Shown: in pieces, positions 4,852 to 9,439 of the stretch | Position numbering within the stretch: the first letter of the stretch is position 1 | Layout: every line of letters begins with the position of its first letter | Source of the DNA: Pseudomonadota bacterium | GTDB lineage: Bacteria > Pseudomonadota > Gammaproteobacteria > Steroidobacterales > Steroidobacteraceae | Reading direction: 5' to 3' | NCBI GenBank assembly: GCA_021817875.1 | Contig: JAKAFQ010000130.1 | Location: forward strand, 1 to 9,439 | DNA: 9,439 nucleotides | Notes under the pieces: generated by a model | Databases searched by the model: none | The model's input: only the letters and a program-made list of their open reading frames with translations | What the model was told of the DNA's origin: nothing | Translations under genes and position numbers: made by a program

Positions 4852-4977
4852 ATGAGACCTGAGCGAGTCCCGAGTCCGGCGCCTAGACTGCGCACGCAGT
4901 TCCTGCTGTGTCTTAGGTCGCGAACCCGCTTCCAGGCAAGCCACCTGCGGCACATGCCTGAAAAGGCAGCCAGGTGA
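4852..4977 (+). CDS. Small 41-aa ORF directly after fluoride riboswitch C
   Basis: ATG at 4852, preceded by GGAG at 9-nt spacing, encodes 41 residues: MRPERVPSPAPRLRTQFLLC, then a basic tail ending HMPEKAAR. Its stop overlaps the GTG of the hyfC-like gene (GTGA, 4974-4977), so ribosomes could pass straight on. It is very basic, without a membrane segment, and I recognise no family. The parallel with the 43-aa ORF after riboswitch A is notable: same place, same coupling, and a similar C-terminal stretch (RTRFQASHL versus RTARMKASRL). In related operons a hyfB-like gene often stands here; this ORF shows no similarity to it. It may be a leader peptide or simply the translated leader. Confidence 0.45.
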   Translation: MRPERVPSPAPRLRTQFLLCLRSRTRFQASHLRHMPEKAAR

Positions 4978-5918
4978 CCCGTCCGATCTTCCTGCAGATC
5001 GCTCAAGTTTGCGCCGTGCTGGCGATCGCCCCACTTCTGCAGGGCATCATCCTGCAATGGGAAGAGCGCGTGCAGCGAGCGCAGGGACCGGGCATCTTCC
5101 AGCCCTACCGCGACCTGTGGAAGCTGTTCCACAAGCAGCTCGTGGTGCCCGAGACCGCGAGTTTCATCTACTGGGCTGCACCCATCGTCGCCTTCACCTG
5201 CATGCTGACGGTGCCGATCCTGATCCCAGTCCTGACGAACTTCCCGCTCCCGCTTTCGGACATGGGCGACATCCTCGGTGGCGGTCTCATTTTGACCCTG
5301 GGCTCGTTCTTCATCACGCTCGGGGGACTCGACTCCGGCAGCGCCTACGGCGGCATCGGCGCGGCGCGCTCCGTGATGCTCGGCATTCTCGCCGAGCCGA
5401 CACTGATCCTCGTGTTCGTCGGCATCACGCTGCTCGCCAAATCGATGTTGCCCTTCGTGGTCAATCACCTGCTCGCCGGCCAGTCCGCCGTGTATTGGGG
5501 TCCGGCACACCTTTTCCTGGTCGGGGCCTTTTTCATCCTGCTGCTCGTCGAGACCGATCGGTTGCCCATCCACTCGAGCACCCACATCGAGGTGTACATG
5601 ATCGAGGAGGGACGCATCCTCGAGTACTCGGGGCCCTTGCTGGCGCTTCTGCGCTGGGCGTCGGCGATGAAACAGTTCATTCTCTACACCATTTTCTGCA
5701 ATGTGCTGCTGTTGCCTTGGGGACTGTCGCTGCAGGGAACGGCCCTCGGGGCGCTCGGCGCGGCCGGCGGGCTGTTTCTGAAGTTTTCGGTCGTCGGCGC
5801 GGTAGTGGTGGCGGTCGAGACGGCCCAATCGCGCCTGCGCTACTACCGGTATCAGGAACCGCTCGCCGCCTCGTTCGTACTCGCAATCCTCGCGATCGTG
5901 GCCAATCAACTGAGATGA
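4974..5918 (+). CDS. hyfC: HyfC/HycD-like membrane subunit (NuoH family)
   Basis: A 314-aa inner-membrane protein with about eight hydrophobic helices, the usual size for HycD/HyfC, the relatives of complex I subunit NuoH that join the hydrophilic arm to the ion-pumping arm. Seen: AQGPGIFQPYRDLWKLFHK (36-54), the conserved cytoplasmic loop; GSAYGGIGAARS (122-133); and ETDRLPI followed by THIEVYMIEEG (193-213) and LEYSGP, corresponding to the acidic quinone-chamber loop of NuoH. The start is GTG at 4974, overlapping the 41-aa ORF's stop; ribosome site weak (AAGG, 7 nt upstream). Its stop overlaps the next start as ATGA. The M. tuberculosis hyc operon has the same D-P-Q-E gene order (from memory). 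In that operon a large antiporter-like gene precedes it; here it does not. Confidence 0.93.
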   Translation: MTRPIFLQIAQVCAVLAIAPLLQGIILQWEERVQRAQGPGIFQPYRDLWKLFHKQLVVPETASFIYWAAPIVAFTCMLTVPILIPVLTNFPLPLSDMGDILGGGLILTLGSFFITLGGLDSGSAYGGIGAARSVMLGILAEPTLILVFVGITLLAKSMLPFVVNHLLAGQSAVYWGPAHLFLVGAFFILLLVETDRLPIHSSTHIEVYMIEEGRILEYSGPLLALLRWASAMKQFILYTIFCNVLLLPWGLSLQGTALGALGAAGGLFLKFSVVGAVVVAVETAQSRLRYYRYQEPLAASFVLAILAIVANQLR

Positions 5919-6601
5919 TGATGTTCGCCGCCCATCTGCCACCCCTTGCGCGATCGCTCTTCAGCCTGCTCACCATCACGAGCCTGCTGCTCGCCTTCGT
6001 GATGCTCGGCTCGCGTTGGCTCAACGCCTACCTAGGCGCGTTCGCACTGCAATCCTGGCTGATCGCGGTCCTCTCGGCCGCCGTCGCCTATTACGGTGGT
6101 TATCCCGAGCTGTACGGGATCGCAGTGCTGACCGCGCTGTTTCGGGGTCTGCTGCTGCCCTACCTGCTGCTTCGCATCACGCGACGTCTCAAGGTCGACC
6201 GCGAACTGCACGAGCGGCTCGCACCGAGCTCGAGCCTGGTGGTGGGCGGGCTGCTGGTCGTGTTCGCATTCGTCGTCTCGGCCCACCTCGGTGCCACGCT
6301 CGGGCTCACCGGTACCATCGCGGTGCTCGCCCTCACCACCATGCTTTCAATGAAGCTCATCGGTTTTCTCATGCTGATGGTGCGCAGCGAAGTGGTGAGT
6401 CAGATCTTAGGACTCCTAGTGATCGAGAACGGTATCTTCCTCGGCTCTCAGATCCTGGTACCGGGCATGCCACTGCTGATCGAGCTGGTGATCCTCTTTG
6501 ACCTGCTGGTGGTGGTGGCCTGCCTCGGTGTGCTCGTGCGCTACCTCACCGTGCATGCCGGCACCACGAGCACCCGGGATCTGACGAGGCTGGTCGGATG
6601 A
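5915..6601 (+). CDS. hyfE: HyfE-like membrane subunit
   Basis: A 228-aa, very hydrophobic protein with about six or seven helices, the length of HyfE, whose C-terminal part resembles complex I subunit NuoK. Seen: the HyfE-like start (LLTITSLLLAFVMLGSRWLN, about residues 19-38), YGGYPELYGIAVLTALFRG, the basic loop RITRRLKVDRELHERLAP, and the NuoK-like VSQILGLLVIENGIFLGSQI with its membrane Glu. The Glu in LLVIEN and that in LLIELVILFDLL are candidate proton-path residues. Three consecutive ATGs (5915, 5918, 5921) are possible; the first overlaps the hyfC stop as ATGA. Its stop overlaps the next ATG (6598-6601). The product is expected to sit between the HyfC- and HyfF-like subunits. Confidence 0.9.
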   Translation: MMMFAAHLPPLARSLFSLLTITSLLLAFVMLGSRWLNAYLGAFALQSWLIAVLSAAVAYYGGYPELYGIAVLTALFRGLLLPYLLLRITRRLKVDRELHERLAPSSSLVVGGLLVVFAFVVSAHLGATLGLTGTIAVLALTTMLSMKLIGFLMLMVRSEVVSQILGLLVIENGIFLGSQILVPGMPLLIELVILFDLLVVVACLGVLVRYLTVHAGTTSTRDLTRLVG

Positions 6602-8082
6602 GTCCAGCGATTGTGGTGGCCGTCGCTCTGCTCTCGCCGCTCGCAGGGGCCGTGGGCTGCCAGCTTATCCGCTCGCCGCGCGTCGCCGAATACCTGAACC
6701 TCGCCGCCTCCGTTATCGTCTTCGTAGCGATACTGCGGCTTCTGCCGATCGCTCTCCACGGACCCTACACGCTGCTGCATGGCTACCTCATCGTCGATCC
6801 GCTGGGAGCGTGGGTGCTCCTGTCGGTCGCAGCCGTGTATCTTCTCGCCTCGCTGTATTCGATCGGATACATGCGCACGCTCCATACGCCGGCGCGCCTG
6901 CACCGTTTCTACGCCCTGTTCGCCGGATTCGCGCTGACGATGCTGCTTGGACCGCTGATGAACAACATTGGGGTCTACTGGATCGCGATCGAGCTCACCA
7001 CGCTGGTGAGCACCTTCCTCGTAGGGTTCGAGAAAACGCGCGAGAGCATCGAGGCGGCCTGGAAATATATCGTGGTGGTTTCGGCGGGCATCAGCCTCGC
7101 GCTACTCGGGATCATCCTGTACTACTGGGGCGGCAGCCTCATCCTGGGGCCCACTTACGCGCTGACGTGGGGCACGCTGCGCTCGGTCGCGCCGCATCTG
7201 AACCCGACGATCGCGCTGACGGCCTTTTTGCTCGTCTTCATCGGCTTTGGCACCAAGGTGGGACTTGCCCCGATGCACACCTGGCTGCCGGATGCGCACA
7301 GCGAAGGTCCGGCGCCGGTCTCGGCGATGCTCTCCGGTGCGCTGCTCAACACCGCAATGATCGGCATCGTGCGCTTCATCCAGGTGATCGACGCGGTACG
7401 CCTCGGCGCGCTGCCCCAAACGGTGGTCGTGGCGATCGGGGCGCTCTCGCTCGCAATCGCTGCACTCTTCATCACGCGACAGACGGACATCAAGCGACTG
7501 ATGGCCTACTCCAGCGTCGAGCATATGGGCGTCATGACGCTCGGATTCGGTTTCGGCGGACCGTTAGGGGTCGCGGGCGCGCTCTATCACATGCTCAATC
7601 ACTCGTTGAACAAATCGCTGATGTTCTTTGGCTCCGGCAATGCCATGCACGCCTTCCGTAGCAAGCGCCTCGGGCGCATCCATCACGTGCTCTCGGTCAT
7701 GCCCATTGCCGGGGTGCTGTGGTTGGCCGGCGCGGTGGCCATCACCGGCGCACCGCCCTTCGGACTGTTTTTGAGCGAGTTCACGATTCTGCGCGCCGGC
7801 CTCGCCGGTGCCAACGCCTGGGCGGTATTCGTCATGCTGGCACTGCTGGTGGTGATCTTCATCGGGTTCCTCAACCACTTCCGCGCCATGTACTTCGGCG
7901 AGAACCCGCAGGTTGCAGCCGCCACCTCTTGCGGGCAGCCGGACGCGGCGGATCGCTTCTGGCGCGTGCTGCCGATGTGGCTGGCACTCATACCGCTGCT
8001 CGCCATGGGCCTGTGGTGGCCGAGCACGCTCAGCCATTATTTTGCGGTCATCGCTACGCAGCTGAGCGGAGACGCTCGATGA
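6598..8082 (+). CDS. hyfF: HyfF-like antiporter-type membrane subunit (NuoN/L/M family)
   Basis: A 494-aa protein with about 14 hydrophobic helices, full length for HyfF/HycQ and related to Mrp antiporter and NuoL/M/N subunits. The key ion-path residues of the family are present: Glu131 in YWIAIELTTL, Lys156 in AAWKYIVV, Lys220 in GFGTKVGLAPMHTWLPDAHS with His227 and His234, and the later helices HMLNHSLNKSLMFFGSGNAM and ITGAPPFGLFLSEF. The pump part therefore looks intact. It shares 4-nt overlaps with both neighbours. This is the only NuoL/M/N-like subunit in the window; the larger HyfB-type one may lie to the right or elsewhere. HyfF rather than HyfB is favoured by gene order and length. 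Confidence 0.93.
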   Translation: MSPAIVVAVALLSPLAGAVGCQLIRSPRVAEYLNLAASVIVFVAILRLLPIALHGPYTLLHGYLIVDPLGAWVLLSVAAVYLLASLYSIGYMRTLHTPARLHRFYALFAGFALTMLLGPLMNNIGVYWIAIELTTLVSTFLVGFEKTRESIEAAWKYIVVVSAGISLALLGIILYYWGGSLILGPTYALTWGTLRSVAPHLNPTIALTAFLLVFIGFGTKVGLAPMHTWLPDAHSEGPAPVSAMLSGALLNTAMIGIVRFIQVIDAVRLGALPQTVVVAIGALSLAIAALFITRQTDIKRLMAYSSVEHMGVMTLGFGFGGPLGVAGALYHMLNHSLNKSLMFFGSGNAMHAFRSKRLGRIHHVLSVMPIAGVLWLAGAVAITGAPPFGLFLSEFTILRAGLAGANAWAVFVMLALLVVIFIGFLNHFRAMYFGENPQVAAATSCGQPDAADRFWRVLPMWLALIPLLAMGLWWPSTLSHYFAVIATQLSGDAR

Positions 8083-9439
8083 CTGGGGCGCCCCTCGCGG
8101 TCACCATGCAAGACATCGCACCGGCGGAGCTTTCGGCGCGCTGCGCGGCGGCTCTCGGCGCAGGAGCACGCATGCAGTTCATGTATGCATGGTTCCCTAC
8201 GGGTTCCGATGCGCCCGAGCTGCGCTATGTGCTACATCCGGGCCGCGGCCAAACCCCGCACATCTGGCGCTGCCGCTCCGGAGCGGAGTCACCACCGAGC
8301 CTCGCGCCGGCCGCACCGCTCCTGTCTTGGTACGAGCGGGAGACGACCGACCTGTGCGGCGTCGCCTTCCGAGACCAGCCCGTTCCTGACCCGCTGGTGC
8401 TGCTGCCCGGCGCGGCGGCCGAGCGCCCCCCTTTAATGCCCGGACCACTGCCGCACCTGAGCTATACGCCCGTGCCGCTCCCCATGCCAGACCTCGCCGG
8501 CACCACGCGCGAGGACGTGCAGCTGCTGCCCTTCGGACCGGTCCGAGCCGACGTGCTGGAGTCGACTCAGCTCGCCTTCTATTACATCGGCGAGGCGATC
8601 CTGCACTACCAGCCGCGGCTTTTTTTCAAGCACCGGGGGATGGAGAAGCGCTTCGAAGGTCTCGCCCCGACGCTCGGCACCATTCTCGCCGAACGAGTCT
8701 CCGGGGTCGGCAGCGTGGCACATGCTCTCGCCTACTGTCACGCCTTGGAGGCTGCGTCACGGTGCGAAGTGCCGCCTCGCGCCTCCTGGCTGCGTGTATT
8801 ACTCGCCGAACTGGAACGGCTTTACAACCACCTGCATTACCTCGGATATCTGTGTCATACGACCACGCTCAAGGTCGGTGAGGCACAAGGGAAGTACCTC
8901 GAGGAGCTCGCCAAGCAGCTCAACTGCCGGGTCAGCGGGAGCCGGCTGCTGCGGGGGCTCATCGTCCCCGGCGGTTTGCGGCGCGAGCCTACGCTGGTGA
9001 CGCTCGCTGAGGACCTTGTCCGAATCGAACACGAATTTGAACGTTACGCGGACCAGTTGGCCGCAACCAGCAGCCATCTCGACCGGCTGATCACCACCGG
9101 GGTGCTCGGCCGGCAGCTCGCGTTCGACCAAGGTGCCACGGGGCCGGTGGAGCGGGCTTCGGGAATCGATCGCGACTCGCGGCGTGACCAACCCTACGGG
9201 GCCTACAGCGAGTTGCCCCTGTGCGTTGCAGTGAGGGACGGCGGTGATGCCCACGCCCGCCAACAGGTGCGCGTCGAGGAGATCACCCGCAGCATCGCCC
9301 TGATCCGTGCCGTCCTCGACGGGCTGCCCGAGGGCTCGCTGCGAACCCACTGCCGCTCCCCGTCGGGCGGCGAAGGGTTGGGCTGGGCCGAGACGCCGCG
9401 CGGAACCGCGTACTACGCAGTGCATATCGATACCGCGGG
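8079..9439 (+). CDS. hyfG: HyfG/HycE-like large subunit lacking N-terminal Ni-binding Cys pair; truncated by window
   Basis: Codons for 453 residues are visible and the frame is open at the right edge. Residues about 30-115 form a NuoC-like domain (SWYERETTDLCGVAFRDQP), and about 148 onward the NuoD/hydrogenase large-subunit domain (LPFGPVRADVLESTQLAFYY, FFKHRGMEKRFEG), the fused layout of HycE/HyfG. The [NiFe] enzymes carry RxCGxC here; this protein reads ERVSGVGSVAHALAYC, so both N-terminal nickel ligands (208 and 211) are Ser and Gly. The usual His in GPVH is Arg156. It therefore resembles complex I NuoD or the hydrogenase-related (Ehr) group, not an active hydrogenase. The second Cys pair would lie beyond the window. 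The ATG at 8079 overlaps the hyfF stop. Quinone or another electron partner remains unknown. Confidence 0.9.
   Translation, partial: MTGAPLAVTMQDIAPAELSARCAAALGAGARMQFMYAWFPTGSDAPELRYVLHPGRGQTPHIWRCRSGAESPPSLAPAAPLLSWYERETTDLCGVAFRDQPVPDPLVLLPGAAAERPPLMPGPLPHLSYTPVPLPMPDLAGTTREDVQLLPFGPVRADVLESTQLAFYYIGEAILHYQPRLFFKHRGMEKRFEGLAPTLGTILAERVSGVGSVAHALAYCHALEAASRCEVPPRASWLRVLLAELERLYNHLHYLGYLCHTTTLKVGEAQGKYLEELAKQLNCRVSGSRLLRGLIVPGGLRREPTLVTLAEDLVRIEHEFERYADQLAATSSHLDRLITTGVLGRQLAFDQGATGPVERASGIDRDSRRDQPYGAYSELPLCVAVRDGGDAHARQQVRVEEITRSIALIRAVLDGLPEGSLRTHCRSPSGGEGLGWAETPRGTAYYAVHIDTA

Noticed and set aside
5009..5914. Upstream part of the 530-codon plus frame ending at 6601
   Set aside because: This part is an Arg/His/Pro-rich shadow of the hyfC-like gene; the real HyfE-like protein starts at the ATG cluster at 5915.
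3732..5942. A single 736-codon minus-strand frame
   Set aside because: Only the last 278 codons look like protein. The rest is antisense to the riboswitches and the hyfC-like gene and reads as low-complexity charged sequence.

Overview
The window looks like a fluoride-response locus from a high-GC bacterium. A proteobacterium is my best guess, because the genes are tightly packed, have Shine-Dalgarno sites and sigma70-like promoters, and include a short single-domain DUF190 protein; the sequence does not settle the taxon. The CrcB pair plus multi-domain DUF190 resembles an arrangement I associate with actinobacteria such as mycobacteria, so transfer is possible. The key observation is a two-part conserved element, GGGAGATGGCATKCCTCCC followed 16-21 nt later by CGGCTGATGATGCC. 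It occurs three times, each time just downstream of a sigma70-like promoter and 37-54 nt upstream of a start codon. Its P1 stem, P3 stem and pseudoknot match the fluoride riboswitch (crcB RNA) fold.

Layout, left to right. 1-2471 is a leftward unit: promoter, riboswitch A, a 43-aa ORF, a broken ilvD, crcB1, crcB2 and a DUF190 protein with at least three domains that runs off the left edge. crcB1, crcB2 and the DUF190 gene overlap by GTGA. 2472-3424 has no intact gene but holds remnants of an AraC-type regulator (minus strand) and of an acyl-CoA thioesterase (plus strand), and possibly of a DUF2061 protein. 3425-3775 is an intact short DUF190 gene on the plus strand; its 3' end overlaps the 3' end of a leftward AAA ATPase gene (3732-4568). 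4573-4851 is a divergent control region: riboswitch B reads left into the ATPase and riboswitch C reads right, with their promoters back to back. 4852-9439 is a rightward operon: a 41-aa ORF, then HyfC/HycD-, HyfE- and HyfF-like membrane subunits and a HyfG/HycE-like large subunit cut by the right edge. Every junction is a 4-nt overlap.

How it may work: fluoride binding would switch on three transcripts. The first gives Fluc/CrcB channels, which export fluoride, with an associated DUF190 protein. The second gives an ATPase of unknown function. The third gives a membrane complex related to group 4 hydrogenases and complex I. The large subunit of that complex has SGVG where [NiFe] hydrogenases have the N-terminal CxxC nickel ligands, so it is probably not a hydrogenase; an ion-translocating or redox role in fluoride stress is inference. 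The hyfB-like antiporter subunit and the iron-sulfur subunits normally found with these genes are not in the window.
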